From CAZQVN01 sp964596775 (GTDB lineage Bacteria; Eisenbacteria; RBG-16-71-46; JABDJR01; JAWXBZ01): a DNA stretch of 6,829 nucleotides. A program made the position numbers and the translations under genes. The DNA lies in NCBI GenBank assembly GCA_964596775.1, contig CAZQVN010000105.1:1-6829 (forward strand), written 5' to 3'. The notes under the pieces are model-generated. The model saw only the letters and a program-made list of their open reading frames with translations. It did not search any database and was not told where the DNA came from. Positions 1-5,695 of the stretch are shown in pieces. Every line of letters starts with the position of its first letter. The stretch's first letter is position 1.

Positions 1-1362
1 GGCGGTGGCGCCGGGATAGCTACGCTCGATCCCCTTCATGAGTCGCATGGCCGCTTCCTCCGCCGTGCCGTTGCCGGCCTCGACCCCGAGTTTTCCGCCC
101 GAGTAGAGCGTCAGGCCGCCGGCCGGGCCCGCCTGGAGAAAACTGTTGTCCCAGGCGAGCTGAAACGATTCGTCCGTGTAGGTGGCGCCGCTGTATCCCT
201 GCTTCTGCCAGGGGCGGCTGTTGAAGCCCACAAGGACCTTCGCGTTCATTCCGTAGCCCAGCTCGTCGATGGCCTTCTTCTTGAACGGGGGCAGCTCCAC
301 CTGCACGGACACGTCCCGCAGCAGCGTGAACGGAACGGCCAGGACCACGATGTCCGCGTCCTGTTCCACCGCCCCTCCGTCCGTCTGGAACGACAGCGTG
401 AACCCGCTGCCGCGGCTCCGGATCGCCTCCAGCTTGTGGCGGCGCCGGATCTGCGGCTCCACCCGCGCGGCCAGCTCGTCCACGATCCGCTGGTTGCCGC
501 CGACCACCTTGTAGCGCTCGTCGCTCTCCCCGAACAGCTCGAAGGCGGAGGCGTCCTCGAGGTCGCCGGTGCCGATGAGGAACAGAAAGTTCAGAGCCGA
601 CTGCTCCTCGTTTTCCAGGCCGTACTCCGTCACGTAGGCCACGTCCAGGACCTTCCGCAGCCATCCCGAGGCGCCGATCGAATCGAGGTACTCCGCGATC
701 GACATCCGGTCGATCTCGCCGCCGCCGCCGTCGATCTCGTAGTTGACGACCTCGCCCATGGCGTCGTAGTGGTTGAAGATCTGCCCGGCCAGCGACATGA
801 ACTCGCGCGCCGCCTGCTCCTGCGTGTAGTGACGCCCGTCGATGAAGTACGTTTCCTTCCTGAGCGAACCGGCCTCGGCCGACTGCGTGTCGAGCAGCTC
901 GAGGTTGAACTCCTTCATCAGGGCCAGCATCTCCTCGTGACCCGAGTCGATGAACTCCCCGCCGAGTTCCGTCGTGAGCCCGGGGCCGAGCAGGTCCTTC
1001 GCGGTGAACATCCGCCCGCCGGTCCGGTCGGAGCCCTCGTAGATCGTGGCCTTGAGGCCGGCCTTCTGCAGCTTGTACGCCGTGTTCAGCCCGGCCATGC
1101 CGGCGCCGACGATCGCGATGCGCCCCGAGTCCGCGGACGCCTGCTGCGCGGGCGGCGCATCCTGTTTCCGGTCGCAACCGGTGGTCCAGGATCCGGCGGC
1201 GATCGCCGCGGTGGCCAGCGCGGAATTGCGGAGAAACCGCCGCCGGCTCTGGGCCATGTCGAGCAGTTCATCGAGCGGCGGCGTGCCCGGCCGGTTGCGG
1301 GCCGCCAGCGCCGCGAGGCGCAGCGTCTTCTGCAGCGAGTCGAAAAGCGGAGTTCGGGCCAA
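1..1362 (-). CDS. Tat-exported flavin monoamine oxidase (C-terminus beyond window)
   Basis: FAD-dependent amine oxidase; this family oxidatively deaminates amines or amino acids, producing aldehyde or keto acid, ammonia and H2O2. The 454 visible residues show a dinucleotide-binding motif IVGAGMAGL (about 84-92), the ribose-binding Glu at the end of the second strand (E109, IYEG), the GG-doublet RTGGRM (113-118), GGNQRI (288-293), LAVPFTLLR (341-349) and the conserved Lys of NAKVLVGF (K375). A twin-arginine signal SRRRFLRN (39-46) is followed by an Ala-rich segment and TTGC (60-63), a poor lipobox. TTG is chosen as start because GGAGG at 1368-1372 lies 5 nt upstream and the resulting leader MARTPLFDSL resembles Tat-type relatives; the alternative ATG at 1257 would put the twin arginines close to the N-terminus. 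The C-terminal FAD/substrate part, roughly 80 residues by family length, lies outside. It lies 42 nt after the AAA gene with no visible terminator, so co-transcription is possible. Substrate unknown. Confidence 0.9.
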   Translation of the reverse strand, partial: MARTPLFDSLQKTLRLAALAARNRPGTPPLDELLDMAQSRRRFLRNSALATAAIAAGSWTTGCDRKQDAPPAQQASADSGRIAIVGAGMAGLNTAYKLQKAGLKATIYEGSDRTGGRMFTAKDLLGPGLTTELGGEFIDSGHEEMLALMKEFNLELLDTQSAEAGSLRKETYFIDGRHYTQEQAAREFMSLAGQIFNHYDAMGEVVNYEIDGGGGEIDRMSIAEYLDSIGASGWLRKVLDVAYVTEYGLENEEQSALNFLFLIGTGDLEDASAFELFGESDERYKVVGGNQRIVDELAARVEPQIRRRHKLEAIRSRGSGFTLSFQTDGGAVEQDADIVVLAVPFTLLRDVSVQVELPPFKKKAIDELGYGMNAKVLVGFNSRPWQKQGYSGATYTDESFQLAWDNSFLQAGPAGGLTLYSGGKLGVEAGNGTAEEAAMRLMKGIERSYPGATA

Positions 1363-1367
1363 GGGAA

Positions 1368-1372
1368 CCTCC
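1368..1372 (-). promoter_or_regulatory. Ribosome binding site deciding the TTG start of the amine oxidase
   Basis: GGAGG on the minus strand, followed by TTCCC and then TTG at 1362. No comparable site was sought or found that would favour the downstream ATG at 1257 over this one. The in-frame stop upstream is the TGA of the AAA gene (1405-1407), so the extension is at most about 14 codons beyond this TTG. Confidence 0.6.
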
Positions 1373-1404
1373 AGGAAACGGGACACGGAGCGGGTGCCGC
1401 GGGA

Positions 1405-3153
1405 TCACTCCTTGAGCAGCATCCGCAGTTCGTTGATGCGGGCCTGCAGGGCGCCGCGGTCCAGATTGCGATAGATCTCCGGCAGGACTTCGCGCGATGT
1501 GCACTCCTGCACGGCAACGAGGATCTGCAGCTCCCTCTCGAACTGGCTCGAAGCCGGGATGAAATCCGCGAACGTCCGGCGCATAACTTCGGCCGAAACG
1601 GGCTGATCCTCCGCCTCGGCCTCCGAATCGGACGCCAGCGCGGCGCGGGCGAGGATCGCCTCGATGTCGGCGCCGGACAACCCCTCCACGTTCGACGCGA
1701 CCTCCCCGATCGAGGTCACGGTGGTCTTGATGCCGCTCTTCTTGAGCATGATCCGGAACAGCGCGTCGTACTCCGCGTCGTTCTGCGGATAGAACAGCGC
1801 CAGGTGCTCCTCGGCGCGCCCCTGGCGCTTCAGGTCGATGGGCAGGAGATCCGGCCGGCAGGTGATCAGGAACCACACGATCTTGCCCCGATACTCGGTG
1901 TTGGCCATGAACGAGGAGATCTGCGCGAAGACGCGGTTCGACGTCCCTGAGTCCCCCTGCTGGTTGCGGTCGCCGAGAAACGCGTCGGCCTCGTCGATCA
2001 CGACGCCGATCGGCCACATGGCGTGCAGCAGCTTGAGGATCTTCTCGAGGTTCCCCTCGGTGACCCCCTGCCACTGCGACCGGAAGTTGAGGAACTTCAC
2101 GCAGGGAAACCCGAGTTCGCCGGTGAAGCAGTTGACGAGGAACGTCTTGGCGGAACCGACCGGGCCGGCGATCAGGTAGCCCATCGGCACGCCGCGCAGC
2201 CGCCCGGCGAGGATCGCCTTCGACGCGCGGCGGAGCCGCTCCTTGACCCCCTCGTGACCCGACACCATGTCCAGCGTGTACTTCGACTCGATGTACTCGA
2301 GCAGGCCGAAGCACTCCGCCTCGATGACCGTCTTCTTCTGGTCGCGGAGCGTGGCCGCGTCGAGCCGCCCCTTCTTGTCGTCGACCGACGCGAGGATCTG
2401 CCGGAGCTGGATCCGGGTCAGGCCCGACGTGAGCCGGGCCAGGCGCTCCGGCGGCAGGTCGGAGCTGGCGGTGAACCACGCCTCGTCGCGGATCGCCTTC
2501 ACGAACTCGAGCCGCTCGGCCTCCTGCGGGCGCTGGACCTCGATCTCCACCGTCTGGGGGGACCGCACGATCCGGGTGCTGATGTCGGCCAGGTTTTCGG
2601 TGACGAGAACAATGGTGACGTTCGTGCCGAGCAGCGCCGGATCGGTGGCCCATTTCTGGATGAAGACCTTGACGGCGCGATCCTCGGCGCCCGCCTCGCC
2701 GCCGGACTCCGGGATCAGCGTTTCCGCGTAGGGGAGGAGCACGGCCACGCCGAGTTCGGGCTTCGTATGGACGATCATCCGGAAGAACGAATCGAGGAGC
2801 TGGAGGAACGTGCCGGGGTCGCGCGGGAGCGACCGCGCGTAGTCCGTGCCGTGCACGGCGTCGACCGCGGCCAGGCATTCCGTGAAGTGCCGGTGCGAGT
2901 CCTTCGTGTGGAAGATCGCGCCGTTGGCGCGCTGGAACTCGATGACGACGTCGCGCCGGCCGAAGATCCACTCCGCCAGGAACGTGGTCAGCGGAACGAA
3001 GTCCGCGCCCGGCGCGGGAGCGTCGAGCCCCCGCGGGGCCGGGACCAGGTCGTGGGTGCTCCCGTGGAGGAGGAACGTGTTGCCGAGCCGCGCGCGGATG
3101 CCGTGCGCCAGCTTCCGCGCCCAGGCGGGGTAGGACTCGAAGAGGTCGCTCAT
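1405..3153 (-). CDS. Tandem AAA ATPase, Vps4-like partner of PspA
   Basis: Predicted cytoplasmic AAA+ ATPase of 582 residues. The second module is intact: Walker A GPVGSAKT (330-337), pore-loop-like segment with an aromatic residue (FRSQWQGVTEG, 357-367, W361), Walker B VVIDEAD (384-390), sensor-1 region LITCRPD (429-435), candidate Arg fingers R443 and R446 (KRQGR), and the classical-clade GLSGADIEAI box (491-500). The sensor-1 position usually held by Asn in TNRPD proteins is Cys here (C432). The first module (about 20-220) keeps AAA-like strands (FLLHGSTHDL, VAVLLPYAET, IVLVTENLADIS) but has no P-loop, so it looks degenerate. A linker (235-300) joins them. Start ATG has AAGGAG 8 nt upstream and overlaps the stop of the preceding gene by 4 nt (ATGA). 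By analogy with Vps4 acting on ESCRT-III polymers, a role in remodelling PspA assemblies is inferred. Domain identity is sure; the substrate is not. Confidence 0.92.
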   Translation of the reverse strand: MSDLFESYPAWARKLAHGIRARLGNTFLLHGSTHDLVPAPRGLDAPAPGADFVPLTTFLAEWIFGRRDVVIEFQRANGAIFHTKDSHRHFTECLAAVDAVHGTDYARSLPRDPGTFLQLLDSFFRMIVHTKPELGVAVLLPYAETLIPESGGEAGAEDRAVKVFIQKWATDPALLGTNVTIVLVTENLADISTRIVRSPQTVEIEVQRPQEAERLEFVKAIRDEAWFTASSDLPPERLARLTSGLTRIQLRQILASVDDKKGRLDAATLRDQKKTVIEAECFGLLEYIESKYTLDMVSGHEGVKERLRRASKAILAGRLRGVPMGYLIAGPVGSAKTFLVNCFTGELGFPCVKFLNFRSQWQGVTEGNLEKILKLLHAMWPIGVVIDEADAFLGDRNQQGDSGTSNRVFAQISSFMANTEYRGKIVWFLITCRPDLLPIDLKRQGRAEEHLALFYPQNDAEYDALFRIMLKKSGIKTTVTSIGEVASNVEGLSGADIEAILARAALASDSEAEAEDQPVSAEVMRRTFADFIPASSQFERELQILVAVQECTSREVLPEIYRNLDRGALQARINELRMLLKE

Positions 3154-4064
3154 CGTTCCTTCTCCTTCCGCCGGATGGACCCGACGACCTTGTTCGTGAT
3201 CTTTCCGATGCGGGGCTTGCCGAACTCCGATTCGGTTGCTTCCGTCAGCGGATGAATCTCGTCGTTCCACTCCGGCACTCCGGACCGGAGCAGCGCCTCC
3301 ATCTCCCGGACGACCTTCTGCGAAGCCTCCGACTGGCGGACGATGCTGTCGAGCTCCTGCGAGATGGCCATCGGGTCGCGCATGGAAATGGAGTTCTGGT
3401 GCAGGACTTCGAGGAGCGACGCCATCGAGTCGAGTTCGGTGGCCAGGGCCTTCATGTTGCCGCGGGCATCGGAGTACGAGGCGAGGAGTTTCCCCTTCAG
3501 CTCGAGGTTCTCCTTCAGCGCGTTCCGGGCCCGCTCGTTGAGGTCCGGCTGTTCGAGTTCCGCGGCCAGGGCGTCGATTTCCTCCTTGATCCGGTCCGGC
3601 GTCCGCTGGCTCAAGGTGCGTTCATAGCGCTGCAGCGCGGTCATCCGGTTCAGGCAGCTTTCGAGAATCATGTCGAGCTTGCCCCGCTGCTCGGACAGGT
3701 ACGCCTGAGAAATACCGTGCAGCCCCTGGTAGTTCGACTCGATCATCCGGCACTGCTTTTCGAGCGCCGCGTACCGCCGGGCGTAGTCCGGGTTGAACGA
3801 CGCGATCACCCGGTTCCGGCGCGACGCCGACTCGCGGCGCCGGCGGTCGCGGCGGCGGCGGCTGACCAGGCGCCGGAACGGGCCGGTGTCGAGGATCGGG
3901 AGCAGCACGAGCTCGGTGCCGAGCCAGAAGAGCAGCGGCAGCGGATTCAGCGTGAGGAGCGAAGCCAGTCCGACCCCGCCCAGGACGATCGCCTGGTACT
4001 GGTTCATGACCAGCTCCCGGAGAATCGAGCCTGCCGAGTCCCTGTCTTCCGGCGGAATCGACAT
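3150..4064 (-). CDS. Two-helix membrane protein with Arg-rich stretch and long coiled coil
   Basis: Not a family I can name. The 304-residue product has a hydrophobic hairpin (about 24-39 and 42-58, broken by NPLP), then a very basic juxtamembrane stretch (64-85, with RRRRDRRRR), then a mostly helical heptad-like region from about 90 to 262, and a basic tail ending RRKEKER. By the positive-inside rule the Arg-rich side and coiled coil should be cytoplasmic. It lies between pspA (8-nt gap) and the AAA gene (4-nt overlap), which suggests it anchors or recruits the PspA/AAA machinery at the membrane; this is inference from gene order. The ATG at 4064 has no good ribosome site; ATG at 4007 (residue 20) has GGGAG 6 nt upstream and is a real alternative. 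The longer start is kept because the segment before residue 20 (SILRELV) reads as part of the same amphipathic helix. Confidence 0.85.
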   Translation of the reverse strand: MSIPPEDRDSAGSILRELVMNQYQAIVLGGVGLASLLTLNPLPLLFWLGTELVLLPILDTGPFRRLVSRRRRDRRRRESASRRNRVIASFNPDYARRYAALEKQCRMIESNYQGLHGISQAYLSEQRGKLDMILESCLNRMTALQRYERTLSQRTPDRIKEEIDALAAELEQPDLNERARNALKENLELKGKLLASYSDARGNMKALATELDSMASLLEVLHQNSISMRDPMAISQELDSIVRQSEASQKVVREMEALLRSGVPEWNDEIHPLTEATESEFGKPRIGKITNKVVGSIRRKEKER

Positions 4065-4072
4065 CGCCGGGC

Positions 4073-4819
4073 TTAGGAGCCCTGCTTCTCGGCCGTGCGC
4101 GGTCCGACGCTCGGCGAAGGAGCCGATTCCTGCACCGGCGCCGGCTTCGCGATCCCCATCTCCACCTCGAACTGGTGGAGGATGCCGGCGGCCTTGACCT
4201 TGCGCGATGTCCGCTCGCGCTCGATCGACGCGGTGTCGATGGAGCCGGTGGCCACCTCGACCGCCGCCTTCGACTCCGCGGCCTCCTGCTTGATCTTCTC
4301 GAGGAACTTGTCGGCCGTGGCGGCCACGCCGTACGACTGGAGTTCCACGATGGCGTCCGCGGCGCTCTTCATCACCAGCGACTTCTGCCGCTCCTTGAGC
4401 GCCTTCTGGCAGGTTTCGATCTTGGCCCTGAGCCGGGCCTGGAGCGCCTCGACGGAAATCTTGGCGCTGTCGTGGGCGTTCTTCGCGGCGAGAAGCTGCT
4501 CTTCCGTGCTCTTCAGGTCCATGCGGAGCTGCTGGAGCTGGATGGCGTCCTCCTCGGCCACGGCGCGCGCCGCTTCCGATCCGTCGCGCAGCGCGGCCTG
4601 GATGGCGGCGGTCAGGTTGCCGTCCTGCTGTGCCAGCTGGTTCCGCTCCTCCTCGAGCCGGATGACCGTGGCCCGGGTGGCCACGAGAACGGAATTGAGC
4701 TTCGGCATCGTGGTGCGCATCTCCTCGATGGCATCCTCGAGCATGACTTCGGGGTCCTCGGCCTTGGAGATGAAAAAGCCCACCCAGGCCCGGAACAACC
4801 GCGACAGCCTAGCGAACAT
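4073..4819 (-). CDS. pspA: PspA/IM30 family membrane-stress protein (ESCRT-III-like)
   Basis: Peripheral inner-membrane protein of the PspA/Vipp1 family, known to polymerise on stressed membranes and structurally homologous to ESCRT-III. The 248-residue product has the N-terminal amphipathic helix (about 2-18, FARLSRLFRAWVGFFIS), the signature that follows it, SKAEDPEVMLEDAIEEM (18-34), and then almost continuous charged helical sequence with long heptad runs to about 225. A Pro/Ser-rich tail (about 226-248) makes it longer than E. coli PspA (222 residues), nearer to Vipp1-type proteins. ATG at 4819 is well supported by AAGGAGG 8 nt upstream (4828-4834), which lies inside the end of the preceding gene; the two genes overlap by 11 nt, implying translational coupling. 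No pspF, pspB or pspC is present here, so regulation probably differs from the enterobacterial system. Whether it is functionally closer to PspA or Vipp1 cannot be told by eye. Confidence 0.95.
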   Translation of the reverse strand: MFARLSRLFRAWVGFFISKAEDPEVMLEDAIEEMRTTMPKLNSVLVATRATVIRLEEERNQLAQQDGNLTAAIQAALRDGSEAARAVAEEDAIQLQQLRMDLKSTEEQLLAAKNAHDSAKISVEALQARLRAKIETCQKALKERQKSLVMKSAADAIVELQSYGVAATADKFLEKIKQEAAESKAAVEVATGSIDTASIERERTSRKVKAAGILHQFEVEMGIAKPAPVQESAPSPSVGPRTAEKQGS

Positions 4820-5486
4820 GATCGGCGCCTCCTTCTTCCTGTTGGGGTGCTTGCGTCGTCGAAATCGGGTTCTCGGAAACGAAGTAGCCGACCGCCCGGG
4901 CGATGCGTTCCTCTTCCTGCATCTTGCGGTCGCGCCAGGCCACGAGCGCCTGCTCCTCCCGGTCCACTTCGCGGCTGTTTTCCTCGATCTGCTTCTTCAA
5001 CTCGGCCAGCCTGGCCTGGATTTCCTCTTCGAGACGCTTGTTGTCCAGGTCGGTGCGGGCGCGCAGCGCCTCGATGTTCCGGGCGAGTATCCTTTCGTAC
5101 GTGTCGAGGGCCCGGTCGCGGTGCACCGCGTCCTGGACGATTTCGTCGACGCCGACGCCGGCGGCGTCGAGCGCCACCATGATCGATTTCTTCTTCACGT
5201 CCGCCGGGAGCGAGCGGATATGCTCGCTTTCGAGCATCGCGGCCACCTTCAGTATGGTGTAGCCGTGGGCCGGAGCGGCGATCTGCGCGGAGGCGTAGAT
5301 CTCGTCCAGGGAAACCGGACTCGTGACCGGGGCCGCAAACGCCGTTTCGACCGCGGCATCGGGCACCACATCGGTGACTTTCCGTGCCGGGGTCGCGTCC
5401 CCCGGGGCCTTTTTCGTTTCCGAAGCGGCCGAACCCTTGCGGTCCTCGTCCGTCACGACGAAAAAGCTGTACCACTTCTTGGCCAA
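4809..5486 (-). CDS. Coiled-coil protein of unrecognised family, first gene of the psp cassette
   Basis: No named domain recognised. The 225-residue product begins MAKKWYSFFVVTDE, has a low-complexity linker (about 15-55), a compact Ala-rich segment (about 58-125) including HGYTILKVAAMLES and SLPADVKKKSIMVALDAAG, a long charged coiled coil (about 126-200, with RLEEEIQARLAELKKQIEE), and a C-terminal YFVSENPIST segment. No signal peptide or membrane helix is visible, so it is likely cytoplasmic. The chosen start is TTG at 5486, because AGGAG lies 9 nt upstream (5496-5500); the frame stays open to an ATG at 5570 but that added stretch is Arg-rich and lacks a ribosome site. The final codons contain the pspA ribosome site and overlap pspA by 11 nt. 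Position and coiled-coil character suggest a regulator or adaptor of PspA; this is inference. Confidence 0.85.
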   Translation of the reverse strand: MAKKWYSFFVVTDEDRKGSAASETKKAPGDATPARKVTDVVPDAAVETAFAAPVTSPVSLDEIYASAQIAAPAHGYTILKVAAMLESEHIRSLPADVKKKSIMVALDAAGVGVDEIVQDAVHRDRALDTYERILARNIEALRARTDLDNKRLEEEIQARLAELKKQIEENSREVDREEQALVAWRDRKMQEEERIARAVGYFVSENPISTTQAPQQEEGGADHVR

Positions 5487-5495
5487 GTGACCTGT

Positions 5496-5500
5496 CTCCT
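5496..5500 (-). promoter_or_regulatory. Ribosome binding site deciding the TTG start at 5486
   Basis: AGGAG on the minus strand, 9 nt before TTG. It rules in favour of the MAKKWYSFF start over the longer ATG start at 5570, whose extra 28 codons run through the hairpin at 5528-5547. Confidence 0.6.
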
Positions 5501-5527
5501 GACGGCTACGGAATAATGACGGGGCGC

Positions 5528-5547
5528 GGTCCGGTCGCAGCCGGACC
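5528..5547. repeat. GC-rich hairpin in the psp operon leader
   Basis: Perfect 7-bp inverted repeat GGTCCGG / CCGGACC around a 6-nt loop (TCGCAG). If transcription of the minus-strand operon starts near 5630 it would form a stem-loop in the leader about 40 nt before the TTG start. No T-run follows on either strand, so it is not a classical terminator. Confidence 0.55.
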
Positions 5548-5570
5548 TCCGCGGACTCGACCCCGCGCAC

Positions 5571-5586
5571 GCCCGCCCGGGCGGGC
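5571..5586. repeat. 16-bp perfect GC palindrome
   Basis: GCCCGCCCGGGCGGGC reads the same on both strands. It sits in the divergent gap, within the probable leader of the minus-strand operon. It could be a protein site, a stem with almost no loop, or chance in very GC-rich DNA. A smaller inverted repeat, ACCGG-TTACG-CCGGT, lies next to it at 5603-5617. Confidence 0.45.
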
Positions 5587-5629
5587 GAGGCGGCTCTGAT
5601 TCACCGGTTACGCCGGTCGGGCCGGTACG

Positions 5630-5658
5630 TTGCACATCCTGCTGTTTCAGGCAATTAT
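5630..5658 (+). promoter_or_regulatory. Possible promoter for hisN
   Basis: TTGCAC (5630-5635), a 17-nt gap, then AATTAT (5653-5658; 4 of 6 to TATAAT). Transcription would begin near 5665, leaving about 30 nt before the proposed CTG start at 5696. The match is weak at the -35. Its -10 overlaps the inverted repeat at 5651-5668. Confidence 0.3.
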
Positions 5659-5664
5659 TGTCAA
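5636..5664 (-). promoter_or_regulatory. Possible sigma-70-type promoter for the psp operon
   Basis: On the minus strand a perfect -35 hexamer TTGACA (5659-5664) is followed after 17 nt by CAGGAT (5636-5641), a weak -10 (3 of 6). The predicted start would be near 5629, giving a leader of about 140 nt that carries the GC-rich hairpins. No sigma-54 -24/-12 element was seen. The -35 is good, the -10 is poor, so this is tentative. Confidence 0.3.
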
Positions 5665-5668
5665 TTGC
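5651..5668. promoter_or_regulatory. AT-rich 18-bp inverted repeat, operator candidate
   Basis: GCAATT-ATTGTC-AATTGC is a perfect 6-bp inverted repeat with a 6-nt centre, in the most AT-rich patch of the window. It overlaps the possible -35 of the minus-strand operon and the possible -10 of hisN, the position expected of an operator shared by divergent units. No regulator gene is in the window. Confidence 0.45.
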
Positions 5669-5685
5669 AAGGTCCCGAATCCCCT

Positions 5686-5690
5686 GGAGG
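5686..5690 (+). promoter_or_regulatory. Ribosome binding site for a CTG start of hisN
   Basis: GGAGG, then ACACC, then in-frame CTG at 5696: the same 5-nt spacing as the TTG start of the amine oxidase. The only earlier start codon in frame, TTG at 5630, has no purine-rich site before it and would force the operator-like repeat into coding sequence. Confidence 0.5.
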
Positions 5691-5695
5691 ACACC

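Noticed and set aside
20..1177. 385-codon minus-strand frame over the amine oxidase
   Set aside because: It is an out-of-frame reading of the amine oxidase, Arg/Gly-rich without motifs; the true frame shows the FAD motifs and Tat signal.
1268..2971. 567-codon minus-strand frame overlapping the AAA gene
   Set aside because: Shifted frame of the AAA gene; composition is dominated by Arg, Gly and Pro and it lacks Walker motifs.
436..3255. Long plus-strand open frames opposite the AAA and amine oxidase genes (504 codons at 436-1950, 410 codons at 2023-3255)
   Set aside because: They lie antisense to clearly conserved genes and their products are Arg/Leu/Asp-rich with no recognisable motif; open antisense frames are expected at this GC content.
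3252..5516. Plus-strand frames opposite the membrane protein, pspA and the first cassette gene
   Set aside because: Antisense shadows of coding helices; no ribosome sites or domains, and the minus-strand products are recognisable or helical and well-formed.
5487..5570. N-terminal extension of the first cassette protein to ATG 5570
   Set aside because: No ribosome site, Arg-rich sequence crossing a hairpin, and a good ribosome site exists for TTG 5486.
5487..5695. Sigma-54 promoter as in enterobacterial psp
   Set aside because: No TGGCAC-N5-TTGC-like element seen on the minus strand, and no pspF gene in the window.
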